From contig NC_133538.1 in assembly GCF_048544455.1 (NCBI RefSeq), positions 42,251,969 through 42,315,968 of the forward strand: 64,000 bases of DNA, written 5' to 3'. The DNA comes from Silene latifolia. Lineage: Eukaryota > Streptophyta > Magnoliopsida > Caryophyllales > Caryophyllaceae. This document shows positions 1-11,657 of this stretch, piece after piece. How positions within the stretch are numbered: position 1 is the stretch's first letter; each line of letters opens with the position of its first letter. The notes below the pieces were generated by a model. That model searched no databases. It worked only from the letters and a program-made list of their open reading frames with translations, and had not been told where the DNA came from. The position numbers and the translations under genes are program-made.

Positions 1-831
<831 letters not shown>

Positions 832-888
832 AGATTCGGTGAGTTTGCTACTTTTCGTGAGTTTCCCCCGCATATATAATCAAATGAG

Positions 889-1305
889 TTGACAAAACCC
901 AATTATCAAATTTTGCGTCGTCATTATTCTCCTGTTGTTTCTCTCTCTTTCTCCTCCTTTCTCTCTCTACTTTTGATCAAAACACTCTGTTCTTTGATTG
1001 ATTTTTTATCAACAAAATCACGCAACAAAAACACAATTCATGATCAACAAATTCATCAATTCTTCAAATATTTTTTGTGAAACCATAATTTTACAAACAA
1101 TTCATTCACTATTTTGATTTTCTCAATTGAAACTATCAATTTGTTCATCAATTTTTCTTCGGAAACCCTAATTCTTCAAATTCGACCGAAGGTATTGATA
1201 TTTCTTCCGATTTCTTATTTAATAATCGAATAACTACATTAATTGAATCAAATAACAAATTCTGACTTAATTTACGTGTTTTTTCCATAATTTTCATTTT
1301 CAACG
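889..1305 (+). promoter_or_regulatory. Possible 5' UTR/promoter-proximal region of the FRS-like pseudogene
   Basis: A pyrimidine-rich tract (CTCTCTCTTTCTCC-like, about 930-970) is followed by AT-rich sequence and an AAACCCTAATTCTTC-like stretch near 1161. Such composition is typical of plant transcription start regions. It lies directly upstream of the first candidate ATG at 1306. No TATA box can be separated from the surrounding AT-rich DNA. This is inference from composition and position only. Confidence 0.3.
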
Positions 1306-1380
1306 ATGGTGAATTCAGACGATCAAACTCTTACTCTGCTTGATAATATTGCTGATAATCAAACAACGATGAATTCAGGC
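1306..1380 (+). pseudogene. Candidate first exon of the FRS-like pseudogene
   Basis: ATG at 1306 opens a short reading frame beginning MVNSDDQTLTLLDN. Its end, MNSG, could join the reading that starts GIEINT after the TTTTCAG acceptor ending at 2540. No clear GT donor is seen exactly at the edge, so the splice is uncertain. If correct, the ~1.16-kb intron contains the 229-bp tandem array. Confidence 0.3.
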
Positions 1381-1572
1381 ATAAATTTGTGACATAATGC
1401 TGATATAATAAATGTTGTTATTAGGTTGATAAGTTTTTTGTTAAAATTACTGATTGCATGTAGATTATTTTCATATTGTTACTCATTTTGTCGTTATAAT
1501 AACAACTACATAATATCACTATAATTGCATGTAGGTTTTCATTCATGATATCATTCAATATCTCGTATTTGA

Positions 1573-2480
1573 ATAACTGGATTACAGTAATACAATAACT
1601 GACTTACAATATTAAAATAACTTTGATATTACATTAAAATAACTGTGATGCATTGTGCTGGACTAGGCTACTAATCTCAGTAAAAAACCTCCCCCCTTCT
1701 GTTAGAATAATTGGATTTGTATAATACAATAACCGCATTATAACGTTAAAATAACTGTTGTAGCAAAAATTGTTTTTTTTTCATAATAAATACTATTTTA
1801 TAGGATCTAACATAAATATCCTTACAATAACTACTCTTTAATAATGAAATAACTTTAGTATTACATTAAAATAACACAATGTGTGCATTGTAGTGGACTA
1901 GGCTACCAATCTCACTAAAACCCTCCCCTCTCTGATAGAATAATTGGATTTGTATAATACAATAACCACATTATAACGTTAAAATAACCGTTGTAGCAGA
2001 AATTGTTTTTTCATAATAAATACTATTTTATAGGATCTGACAAAAAAATCCTTACAATAACTACTCTTTAATAATGAAATAACTTTAATATTACATTAAA
2101 ATAACTTTGTGTGCATTGTGGTGGACTAGGCTACCAATCTCACTAAAACCCTCCCCTCTCTGATAGAATAATTGGATTTGTATAATACAATAACTGCATT
2201 AAAACATTAAAATAACTATTGTAGCAGAAATTGTTTTTATCACAATAAATACTATTTTATAAGATCTGACAAAAATATCCTTACAATAACTACTATACAA
2301 TAATGAAATAACTTTACTATTACGTTAAAATAACTGTGTGTGCATTGTGGTGGACTAGGCTACCAATCTCACTAAAAAGCTCCCCTCTCTGATAGAATAA
2401 GTGGATTTGTATAATACAATAACTGCATTATAACATTAAAATAACTGCTGCTGCAGAGATTGTATTGTTTTGTTTTGTAT
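1573..2480. repeat. ~229-bp tandem array, about four units
   Basis: The landmark GACTAGGCTA starts at 1661, 1896, 2124 and 2353, giving periods of 235, 228 and 229 bp. Each unit carries the same succession: GACTAGGCTACCAATCTCAC, a run of CCCTCCCCTCT, GATAGAATAATTGG, several AATAAC boxes, then a T-run. The first unit is the most diverged. The array fills most of the probable first intron. Confidence 0.9.
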
Positions 2481-2540
2481 AGAATCTAAGATATTGAAAT
2501 TAATAATACCATAACAGTTCTCATGTTTTAATGTTTTCAG

Positions 2541-3085
2541 GCATTGAAATTAATACTACCAATGCAACAACTTTGTCTACACCTACTGTTGCGTCTGAAA
2601 TAGGAGAAAATACTATCCATAATCTGGGATTGAGATATACTCCAGGTGGCAGTGAGAAGTGGAGTAGGATGGTAGAAAATGGTTTCAAGCCTGCTGTGGG
2701 GTTAATGTTTGTAAAGCTGGAGGAGGCAATAGAGTTTTACAATTTATATGTTGTGGCTTGTGGTTTCATACCAATAAATTACGCACAAACAAGATTCCGT
2801 GATGGTCTGATAAACAAAAAATCAATGGTCTGCAACAGACATGGATTCAAAGAGGATCGAAAAAAACTCAAACCTGTTGTTGAATTTGAAAACACAGAAG
2901 AGAAAAAGAAGAGGAAAAGATCTGTAGAGCCAAAGAAAACAAAAATAACAAGATTTGGTTGCAAGGCAAAAATACGGTTTTGTGCTGTATTCAATGACCT
3001 TAAGGAGCTAATAGGGTATGGTATTGATACGTTTTATGAAGGTCATAATCGCAGGCTCTGCTCACTCAAAGAAAGGGAACTCTAG
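2541..3085 (+). pseudogene. FAR1 DNA-binding domain segment of the FRS-like pseudogene
   Basis: The frame includes LEEAIEFYNLYVVACGF, then VCNRHGF, a lysine/arginine-rich stretch and TRFGCKAKIRF, ending in EGHNRRLCSLKERE. This matches the WRKY-GCM1-like FAR1 zinc-binding fold, with Cys in VCN and GCKA and His in the EGHN position. The frame closes at 3085 by a TAG where related proteins continue, and the next readable part is in another frame. It follows a probable acceptor at 2539-2540. Confidence 0.75.
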
Positions 3086-3129
3086 AAAAATTTATGAACG
3101 CTTAACCTTTACATTAAGCAGACAATTGT

Positions 3130-4267
3130 AAACTCAACATCGGGGCTACCAAGACATTTAGAATTCTGGCGGAACAATCAAATGGGTATGCAAACATCGG
3201 TGCATCTCTCACAGAATTCAAGAACTTCAAAAGAAATATTAAATTTTATATAGGTGACAAGGATGCTGACATGATTCTCGATTATTTAAAGGCGCTTTCT
3301 GAATCACAAGATGGCTTTTACTATGCTTATCAAGTTGATGAGGATAACTGTTTGGCTAGAATCTTTTGGGCAGATGCACAAGTAAGAATGAATTATTCCT
3401 TGTTTGGGGACACCATCACCTTTGATCCTACTTACGGTACTAACAAGTGCCACATGGCCTTCACCCCATTCACTGGTGTTGACAACCACAAAAAACGGTG
3501 ACTTTTGCTGCTGCACTTGTCGATCATGAGAACGATGAATCATTCATTTGGGTGTTTAAGAAGTTCCTTGATTGTATGGGCAACAAGGAACTTCAGTGCA
3601 TTCTTACTGATCAAGATGCAGCAATTAAACTCAGGGTGCGTTCTGTATTCAAGAAAGCAAGACATCGCTATTGCAAGTGACGTATAATGAAAAAACTTAC
3701 CGATAAAGTTGAGTCACAGATTTGTAAGGAGACTGACTTTGTTGAGCGAATATGTGCAGTTGTTTGGGATACTGACTTGGAACCCATTGAGTTTGAAGAA
3801 AAATGGTCTCAAGTGATTAATGACTTTGAGTTGAATGATAATACTTGGTTGACATACATGTATGGTAAAAGGCACAAATGGATACCTGCTTACTTTAGGG
3901 ATTTGCCTTTAGGCCGCCTTTTGAAAACTACACAAAGATCAGAGAGTCAAAACAGTTATTTCAAAAGATTTGAGAGCATAGATGGCACACTTGTAGAATT
4001 TTGGTTGCGTTTTCAGAGTGCAATGGAACAACAACACTATAATCAGAGATTTCTTGATGCTGCAAGTGACAGCACGTTGCCACAGGTTTCTTCTAAGACA
4101 ATGATTGAGAAACATGCCTCTAAAATCTACACACATACTGTTTTCTATGAGTTCCAAGAGCAAGTGCAAATGGTCCCTGTTCGTGTGCCGTTAGGGGATT
4201 TTCTGAGCAAGGAAACATGCACATTATAAGTGTTGAAGATGCCTATAGGAAGCATAAAATATTTCAG
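3130..4267 (+). pseudogene. MULE transposase domain segment of the FRS-like pseudogene
   Basis: From about 3139 the frame reads into a linker and then FYYAYQVDEDNCLARIFWAD, followed by FGDTITFDPTYGTNK, a typical MULE catalytic region (first Asp in the D-x-T-Y block). A one-base loss in the A-run at 3491-3496 shifts the frame; the next frame carries AAALVDHENDESFIWVFKKF and ILTDQDAAI (second Asp). TGA at 3678-3680 interrupts the conserved RYCxxHIMKK block. The last part (3687-4229) includes PAYFRDLPLGRLLKTTQRSE. The frame is lost again near 4200, just before the donor at 4268. Confidence 0.75.
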
Positions 4268-4468
4268 GTTATTCCATTTTATAAACATAATTGTCTTTTT
4301 ACTTTAACATACAATAACTGTGATAAAAGAACACAATAACCGTGTTTTAACATTAAAAAAACTGATGGACTTCTACCTTGGTGTTCATTGCTAGTCTGCA
4401 GAAAATAATTCATGTTGAACTATACAATAACTATGTTTGCCTATTGAAACAATTACACTTTAATGCAG

Positions 4469-5055
4469 GTTGCTCACAATAACGAATCAAAGGAAACAAC
4501 ATGTACGTGCAAGATGTTTGAGAGGAAAGGAATACTTTGTAAACACATTATATGGATTATATCAGGAAAAGGACTGCAAAGCATACCAAAGCAGTACATC
4601 GAAAACAGATGGACAAAGAAATCATATAAAAAGCCTTTGTATGGACTGGATGGAAAGTTATTGCAAGACTACGATCCCACTGATTTGAGAAAGTTGGAAT
4701 TATCAAGGGTATGGTCTGAGTTTTATGCAACAGTAAGTGTTCTTAACTCAATGCCTCATACTCAGATCAAGGAACTAAGTTTGATGCTTTTACAATTCCG
4801 AGAGAAAATAAATCCAACAAAAGAGAGCTTGACAAAGGAACAAGAACTGTAAATGCTCTTAGGTTGTTCAGCAAAATAAAATATTACTGTTCTTCCGCCA
4901 AAGATTGCAAAAAACAAATGAAGTGGCTATGTAATAACTGCAAACAAATGGGAAACCATGACAAGAGAAACTGTCCAAATCCGTTTGTTGTGCATGCTTT
5001 GGAGTAAGAAGATGAAGAGGAAAATGAAATGGAGGATGAAGATGAAGAAGAATGA
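4469..5055 (+). pseudogene. SWIM zinc finger and zinc-knuckle tail of the FRS-like pseudogene
   Basis: After a TGCAG acceptor ending at 4468 the frame reads ETTCTCKMFERKGILCKHII, a SWIM finger of the form C-x-C-xn-C-x-H. It stays open to the TAA at 4850-4852. In a different frame, 4930-4977 encodes C-x2-C-x5-H-x4-C (CNNCKQMGNHDKRNC), a zinc knuckle seen in some FRS relatives, followed by a Glu/Asp-rich tail to TGA 5053-5055, with one TAA inside it. SWIM and knuckle are thus separated by a frameshift. Confidence 0.7.
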
Positions 5056-5074
5056 AAAATGCATTATGCTTTAA

Positions 5075-5480
5075 AATAATTAAGATTACGTTTTAAAATA
5101 ATCCAGATTATTCTTTACAATAACCGCATGATTGCAATAATTGTGTTAGACTTTTACAATAATCAGGGGTATACTTTACAATAATTGTGTTAGACTTTTA
5201 CAATAATCAAAAGTTATGGTTCACATTAATTGATGTTGAATTTTTTTTGCAATTGTTCTGATTTTGTTCATTTAATAATACCTTGCGCTATTACAATAAT
5301 CACGTGAAAACTTTACAATAATCACAGTTATGCTTTACAATAATTGATGTTGAATTTATTTGCAATTGTTCTGATTTTGTTCATTTAATACCTTGCCCTA
5401 TTACAATAATCATGTGAAAGCTTTACAATTATCAGGGTTATACTTTACAATAACCACAATTTATAAAAATTATAATTTAC
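5075..5480. repeat. Dispersed TTACAATAAT/C motifs downstream of the FRS-like pseudogene
   Basis: The 10-base string TTACAATAAY recurs about fifteen times, often as CTTTACAATAATC. Two longer units (a TTGATGTTGAATTT block followed by TGCAATTGTTCTGATTTTGT) repeat near 5223 and 5345. The same ACAATAAC box occurs in the intron at 4268-4468 and in the 229-bp array, always in direct orientation. No gene is present between 5056 and 5841. Confidence 0.7.
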
Positions 5481-5526
5481 AATAATTGACGTACCAAAAT
5501 TCCATTAAAATATAGTACCAAAATTC

Positions 5527-5585
5527 CATAAAATATAGTATGTTTGTTTACATGATTCTTGTAAACAAACATACTATATTTTATG
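5527..5585. repeat. Perfect 25-bp inverted repeat with 9-base loop
   Basis: Bases 5527-5551 are exactly complementary to 5561-5585; the loop is ATGATTCTT. The stem centre is ATAGTATGTTTGTTTAC. It lies in AT-rich DNA between the pseudogene and the truncated LTR. It could be a MITE remnant or a replication-slippage palindrome; the rest of the region to 5841 holds nothing recognisable. Confidence 0.9.
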
Positions 5586-5841
5586 TGAAAGTTTTAAAAT
5601 CATCAAGAATATGCTTTATAATAATTGATGATGAATTATTTGCAATTGTTCTGATTTTTTTCCATAAATATATTAATTTGATAATGCTTTACAGTAATTG
5701 ATAATGTTTTACACTTGCCAATTTGCTCTTTGCTGACGACAAAGAATCATGTAAACAAACATAAGAGACATACCAAATTTCCATAAATATATTAATTTGA
5801 TGAGTTGTAACTTGACACGGTAAAAGCTTATTACGTCTCAG

Positions 5842-6170
5842 AATACGGTTTATAAAACGATTTAAATTGAGTTTTCAAATCAATTAACTAAAGAATAATT
5901 TCTCAAATCAAAAATATTGTTTTATCTTCACTAAAATAAATTTAAGAAAATAAATTCAAATTAAAACAATAAAATGAATTCACTTTAAAAAAACCTTTAA
6001 TTTAAATATCATTTAAATTAATAAAATACTTCGTCGACAACGCTCATTCTACATCGTAAAACGAGCCCAAATAATAACAATGACAACTAAAGAATACATG
6101 TGTCCTATCATCATCGGGTGTTTTTCGGGTTCTCTATAAATTCCAATATCGACGGATACGGGTATCTACA
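5842..6170 (-). repeat. Element A truncated 3' LTR
   Basis: On the minus strand it starts TGTAGATACCCG at 6170 and matches the first ~330 bp of the 5' LTR (14806 downward). Similarity stops abruptly at about 5842, where AT-rich DNA unlike the LTR takes over. Confidence 0.88.
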
Positions 6171-6183
6171 GAGACCCCACTTT
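6171..6183 (-). other. Element A polypurine tract
   Basis: On the minus strand AAAGTGGGGTCTC immediately precedes the LTR TG. Element B carries AAAGTGGGGGCTC at the equivalent place. This is the plus-strand primer site of the family. Confidence 0.8.
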
Positions 6184-6397
6184 GACTGAGGCTTGGACAA
6201 GGCGAAAGTCAAAGTATACCCCAGGTCCCTCTCAACCTGAGGATTCTGCGGGTCATTTATAGTCCATTAGACTTGCGTATATAAGCTCGCCAGCCATAAG
6301 AAGAGATCATACCTAAAACTTCGTCGGGGATTAACTCTTGCATCTTTTGCGTTAAATTGTCATCGTTGGTCGTCGACCCATAAAGCTGCATATATGA

Positions 6398-6465
6398 TGG
6401 GTTGAGCCTTATCCTTAGGCGCCTACGTATCCGTTTCTGACGGAATCAAACCCGTGTCGTAGTTC
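6398..6465 (-). other. Two-hairpin TACGTAGGC motif, element A copy 1
   Basis: Minus strand: GAACTACG, then GGTTTGATT, stem 1 TCCGT/ACGGA with loop CAGAA, core TACGTAGGC, stem 2 GCCT/AGGC. The same architecture recurs at 7853-7925, 15705-15770, 63233-63310 and 63342-63420 with different stem sequences. Confidence 0.75.
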
Positions 6466-6483
6466 GGCAACTGCTGACACATG

Positions 6484-6575
6484 CCCAAAGTTTATCATCT
6501 GCTGGCGTTTGTCCAAAATTCATCATCTGCTGACACTTGCCCAACGCTTATCATCTGCTGGCAGGTGTCAAAATG
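6484..6575. repeat. Short tandem repeats (TCATCTGCTG units), element A
   Basis: ATCATCTGCTGRC-type units recur about every 30 bp, alternating GGCGTTTGTCC, GACACTTGCCC and GGCAGGTGTC joins. Element B carries the same array in reverse complement at about 15555-15690 with more units. Confidence 0.8.
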
Positions 6576-6701
6576 GGACGGGACTTTCCGAGGAGGTTGC
6601 CGCCACTTTCATCATTTGCTTTCAGCTATGGAATTCTTCCATTTCATACCTTTGTATTGAATTGAATTCTTGGTGGATGTCATCCTTTACATCTTGATAA
6701 T

Positions 6702-6769
6702 GGCCTCTGAAGCCAACAGCTTCAGAGCCCCCAGTTTGTGATGGCTCTAAAGTCGAAGACTTTAGAGCC
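6702..6769. repeat. Two adjacent hairpins flanked by GCCCCCAGTT, element A
   Basis: Hairpin one: TCTGAAGC/GCTTCAGA with loop CAACA. Hairpin two: GGCTCTAAAGTC/GACTTTAGAGCC with loop GAA. Each is followed by CCCCAGTT. Element B has the two equivalents at 15366-15433. Confidence 0.85.
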
Positions 6770-6894
6770 CCCAGTTGAAGCATATCCTGCTATATTTGAA
6801 ACATAGAAAACGTACTAGCAATAATCATCATATAAGCACATTTGGATCATCGATCTTGAAATTGGATCATCTAAAAGATTGGGTCTTTGACCCG

Positions 6895-7058
6895 AAGATT
6901 GAACACGTTGAAAATCTTGAATAATTGGGTCATCGACCCGCATTTCGAATTTGTCATCACTTAGAATATTGGGCCATCGGCCCTTCAAAAAAATGAATTT
7001 TGAATTTCGAAAGATTGGGTCATCGACCCACAAAGATTCAACTACTTGGGTCATCTAT
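6895..7058. repeat. Array of GGGTC/GACCC hairpins, element A
   Basis: Inverted repeats of the type TTGGGTCATCGACCC occur near 6891, 6927, 6968, 7014 and 7046. One unit reads GGGCCATCGGCCC, where both sides of the stem have changed together. A longer counterpart lies in element B at 14983-15295. Confidence 0.8.
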
Positions 7059-7186
7059 CCACAATTCGCAAAAAGTTTTTGGAATTTTGAAATTTCGATT
7101 TTTTTTTTAAATCGAACCTTGATGGGTGAAAATGAAATACGACTCAGACACTCCGTATGACCCGTAAACAACGTGGGCGTAGCCCG

Positions 7187-9097
7187 CTACCGTAAAACAA
7201 AAAGGGAAATAAAACCGTAAGTGTGCCCGGGTTTTAATTCGATTATTGACTTGTTGGGGGTATAAACGTAAATTGGCCGTTTCGGCGCCAAAAGATGACA
7301 AATGGGAATCACAAGGTTGTCGGACTTGGGACGGAGATATCGTATGGCATGGGCGTGCTCCCGTGGGCACATGGGAATCAAGATCACTTGTCATTGACAG
7401 GGTGGATTAAACTCACAGAGCAACAACGTTGGCTTCGCCCAGATACTAAACACAGACTTATTTTATGAGAACACTTAGACATCATACATCACTCTTGTTG
7501 GGGACATTCTGTCACTCTTCTCCTCGCCTCCTTTCTTTTCAGCGAGTTTCATCATTTCTTGCCACCGCCTTCTTTCTTTTCAGCGGGCCTTTACTATTTT
7601 TCCTCCACGCCTTCTTTCTTTTCAGCGGGTTTTTCATATTTTCTGTTCCCAACACAAACCTACATCTATATGACTCGGCATCTTTGCCTAAACCGTTCGA
7701 TAAAGCTCATTCTGAGACTTGATACTATTCATCTGAACCTATACCCTTATCCTAGCTTACATCGAGTACTAAGACCAACTCAAACAAAGGTGGCTTCATT
7801 TGAACTTGGTTAAGACCCGTAAGAAACCAACAAGATGACAACTTGGATGATGGGTGGATTGAATCCCTTATTCTGAAGGACTGCCTACGTATTCGCGTGG
7901 AGCGAAATAAAATCCAATGTAGTTCGATCAAGGTGCATTAAATTGGCATTTTGATTGTGTGTACACACTCGAAGGTTTCACCTAAGGTATCATGTCATAT
8001 CCTATTCTAGCATGTAAAGTACCGTTAAATCTCGTGTCTAGGGTTGGTACAAAAGGTTGTGGTTCTTTGGGATGTGGAGCTTGGTAAAAATAGGTTCGCA
8101 AGATAAACCATCATTCTGAAGGTTCATTTTGTGGTGTTAAGGCCAATGGCTATGACTTATAACGTGGATGGAAATGGTGTCTCAGATTTGATGAAACCCG
8201 AGTACAAATGGGTTGGAAGATGTGGGTTCAAATTTCCATGTCTGGATCCTAAAGGCTTGGGTTTACTAACACAAGCTAACTGATTCTCAGAATCCCTAAC
8301 TATTCCCTCATAAATGCCTCGGGAAGGACTTAGGGGTATGGATGACTGCTGATGGCACTACCTGACCATTTTGGCTTCGCCTTTGAAATTCGATCAACAT
8401 TTAGACATTTCTATTTCTTTTGTTCTTCTTTTTTCCTTTTTTTCTTTGTCGTTTTTTCTTTTTTCTTCTTTTCATTTTTTTCATCTTTTTTCTTCTCTCT
8501 TTGAAAATGGTCTTATATTCAGTCACAAATGGATACACCTTGAAAACTGGGCTTCGCCAACTAAATTGGGTTAGAACTAACAATTCATTCTTAGAACGGG
8601 TTGATCTCTTCTCTCTTCGAGATGGGATAATTTGGTTGGGGAATGGGCTTACCTTCTGTCATCGGCATGGGAAATAAGGAGCTAGTCCGGGTTTGTCCTA
8701 GAATCATCTGAAAAGCTTGTCATAATGGTTTTGATGGAGGTTTTCTACCGCCAGACATGGAATAGGTAAAGGAATCAAACACAGGATCCTAGTGTACCTT
8801 ACATTTTGAAACGGGACATATTTCTACCCCAGGGATGCCTTTGAGTGTGTTGCGCATTTAATCATGCTTCCAGAATGATTGAGGATTGGAAACAAGACAT
8901 ATTTGGAAACGAGACTGCAACTTTTATTGGAATGAAAAATTCTTAACAGACTCGAAGGAACGATTCCTAGGACACACCCTAGGTCATCGCGGAACAAACG
9001 ACTCAACTTCAAGAAAATAAAGTCCTAGACTCGACTCAACTAAGATAAGAAAATAGATCCCGACTCATAATTTTCAAATCCGGTCTTGAGCTTTCTC
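7187..9097 (-). other. Element A non-coding 3' internal region
   Basis: No pol domain is readable. The region contains a pyrimidine-rich tract at 8404-8505 (plus strand), scattered short open frames of biased composition, and one two-hairpin motif at 7853-7925. In an autonomous relative this interval would follow integrase; here it follows gag almost directly. Confidence 0.65.
7853..7925 (-). other. Two-hairpin TACGTAGGC motif, element A copy 2
   Basis: Minus strand: GAACTACATTGGATTTTAT, stem 1 TTCGC/GCGAA with loop TCCAC, core TACGTAGGCAG, stem 2 TCCTT/AAGGG(A) with loop CAGAAT. The stem sequences differ from copy 1 but both still pair. Confidence 0.75.
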
Positions 9098-10622
9098 TTA
9101 TTCAGCTGTCAGCTTAGATGCTCGGCTCTTGTCCTTGATCCCTTTGATGGTCGGCCTCCATCCCGAGGTAGTCCTCTGAGGATCTACGCCAGTGATGAAA
9201 GTTGGTGAATCGAATTGTCTTTTATTAACTTCGTTAACGAGAGGAGTACATTCTAGAGCAAGACTCCCGACTTGAATTTCATTCTTCGGGTTTAGCAAGG
9301 ATTCAAAGCAATCCACAAATATGTTCCCGATAAACACCCCTTTCAAGTGACATGGGCGGATAAGATGGGAATAATCGACACCGTCTTCGACAGAAACAAA
9401 GTTAGTGTGATCGCCAAATGGATTGGTGATGTTATTGGGTTTAACAGTTGGGATCGGGAGTGTTCCATTCTCAATCATGTCTTGGATTTCATGCTTCAGT
9501 CGATAACACCTTTCAGTATCATGGCCTTTCCCTTGATGAAAGGCACAGTAGGCATTTGGTTTATACCATTTACCTTGTTGATCAGCGGGAGGGTTCGAGT
9601 TGGACCAATAGGCTTGACTTTCCTTGGGCTATGAGCCTTTGGAGAGCGTATGTATAAGTGCATCCGATATCGGTGAATGCCCTAGGTGTTTGGCGCTGCG
9701 ACTTCTTCGATTGCCCTTCTAAGAGATTGATGGCTTCATCAATATGGGTCATTGCTGGGGCCTTGGCCTTAGACGATTAGGCCCCTTGGTACCCTTTCAG
9801 CTTTTCAGCCTCTGCCCTTATGATATCATCTTCTACCTTTATCCTGATTCTTATCAATTCTTTGAAAGAGCCAAAATTCTGGTATTTCAGAGCATTGCGG
9901 TAAATAGGTCGTAGATTCTATACGAACTTATCTACCATTTCAACTTCGTCAGGCTTCTTGGCTAACTTCACGCTTTCAGCGCGCCATCTTGCAAGGAACT
10001 CAGTAAATCTTTCCTTTTCTTTCTATGTCATAACCTCTAGCATTCTTATATTGGTCCGAATCTCGACGTTGTCAGCATAGTGCTTACAAAACTCCACCGT
10101 GATATCTTCGAAAGTAGGGAAGTTCTTAAGGTCCAGATTGTAGAACCACGCCTTCGGGTGTTCATCCAGAGATTGAGCGAAAATTTCAGAGAGCATGTCA
10201 GCAGGTGCTCCCTTCAGTGCTAAGTACCCCTTATAGGCCTTAACATGGTGGACTGGATCTTCTGTGCCCTTAAACTTTGGGATATCAGTGAGTACCATGT
10301 TTGTAGGTAACTTATCCTAAACTGGGGCATAGGCCCTAGCATTTTCGTAGTGGATGTTCTTCCCCTGGGAGAGTTTCAGATGGTCCTCAATGAACTTGAA
10401 CCGTTTCTCCAGATCAGTTAGAGGTGGGGTAGATAAAGGGGAATCTTCACCAAGCTTTGATTCTATCACATCCATTCTCGCCCTCGTGAGGTTCACGGCC
10501 TCAGTGAGTCTGTTAACAGCATCTTCCATTGCTTGAAGTCGGGTTTTTGGCGGCCTTTCTACAAGAAAACCCCGAACTGAGTCAATATTCAAATGTAAGA
10601 GCCCCTGCATACTTAAGGACAC
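9098..10622 (-). pseudogene. Element A gag pseudogene (Tat/Ogre type)
   Basis: Minus-strand frames align in order with the gag of element E in this window. The first piece includes LEKRFKFIEDHLKLSQGKNI, the next DIPKFKGTEDPV, and a later one FHQGKGHDTERC, the Cys/His region near 9520. Gag forms the particle that packages element RNA in the cytoplasm. Stops interrupt it near 10315 (APV*DK), 10026 (MT*KEK), about 9917 (FV*NL) and about 9777 (GA*SS), with a frame change near 9650. The last piece, ending at 9098, includes DPQRTTSGWRPTIK; this aligns with the region that lies after protease in element E (near 50820-50890), so most of the protease region is deleted. Confidence 0.8.
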
Positions 10623-11636
10623 GAAACCAACTTAACTCAAACAAAAACTCGACTTAAGACTGAGCTAACCAAATGGTTCGACTCACGGTTGGATCCAGAC
10701 CTCGATTCATTTTAGACTCGACAAAACGACATGACCCAAGCCATCATAACTCGATTCTAAACTGGACTCGGTGTGACTAAACCTGTGATTGGACCAACAT
10801 AGTCCTTAGGTTCGTATGAAATGTCCACAATGGCTTAGCTTGGACGTTTCTGTGGACTGTCCTAGACCAAAAGGTAGACCAACATGACTCAAATCCCAAG
10901 AAGTGAGCTTGGGCGACCCAACAAGGTCGTGTTCTAGACACTTGAGATGAGACACGCCTAGCCAAACACGGCCAGGACCCGGACACGACTCGACGCATTT
11001 CATGCATGGTTAAGGTTCGAGAGGCATTTTGGATTGAATTTGAAAAAAAAAACGAATAATCGATTTGAAAATGAGATTTAAAATGGGCAGCATGCCGGCT
11101 ATAAAACCTCATTTTGGGCCGAAAAAAACTAGTCCTACTTGGGCAGCATTCCGGGTTTTTTTTTTAAACCATGTTATTTTGAAAGTAAGTTGTTCAAAAG
11201 TTCGGTTTTGAAATTGACATGGAAAATTTGAAAAAAGACTCGGGAGATCACCTTGCACATTGTCATTCTCATGTTATAAGGATGTATGCTCCTAGACATT
11301 TCTAAGTCTCGGCAAGTCTTCTACAAGAAGGTCTATGCCCTCCGTCCTTTTGGGTCTAATAGAGCAAGGGCCTTTAGGTAGAGTACCTAGAAGAGCATCC
11401 CCACCCTCAAGAACCACGACGAGGCGGAGCGGAAGCAACCAATGTGCAAGCACCTGGCATAGTGGGACGTCGCCCCCCACGCGTCACAAAAAAGCGCTGA
11501 GACGGCCCGGGAAAGTCCTTAAGGGTTTATGCATGAATCGTAGCACTACGAGTAATGTTTTACTTTCCAATACTTTCTTTTCAAGTTTCACCTCGGAGGA
11601 AAAGACCCTAGAAACAAAGTGTAACTAGTCCTCTAA
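10623..11636 (-). other. Element A untranslated leader between PBS and gag
   Basis: No supportable ORF is present. It contains a repeated TTGGGCAGCAT phrase (about 11081 and 11139) and A-rich and T-rich runs. Long leaders are usual in Tat/Ogre elements. Confidence 0.6.
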
Positions 11637-11654
11637 TCCCCAGCGTAGTCGCCA
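11637..11654 (-). other. Element A primer-binding site
   Basis: Minus strand TGGCGACTACGCTGGGGA, three bases after the LTR end. It matches the tRNA-Arg-type primer site used by Tat/Ogre elements (family knowledge) and the PBS of element E at 44532. Confidence 0.8.
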
Positions 11655-11657
11655 AAC

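Larger units (their letters stand above)
1306..5055 (+). pseudogene. FAR1/FRS-type (MULE transposase-derived) pseudogene
   Basis: Reading left to right the locus holds a short N-terminal exon (1306 to about 1380), an FAR1-type DNA-binding region (2541-3085), a MULE transposase domain (about 3130-4267), a SWIM zinc finger (4469-4852) and a separate zinc knuckle plus acidic tail (to 5055). That order is the family's usual one. Proteins of this family are nuclear and are either Mutator-like transposases or domesticated light-signalling regulators. The copy is broken: frame changes near 3085, 3495, 4200 and 4852-4925, a TGA at 3678-3680 where the family has Trp, and a TAA near 5009 in the tail. 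A 201-bp intron (4268-4468, GT-AG) is plausible. No terminal inverted repeats were found, so transposon and decayed host FRS gene cannot be told apart. Confidence 0.8.
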
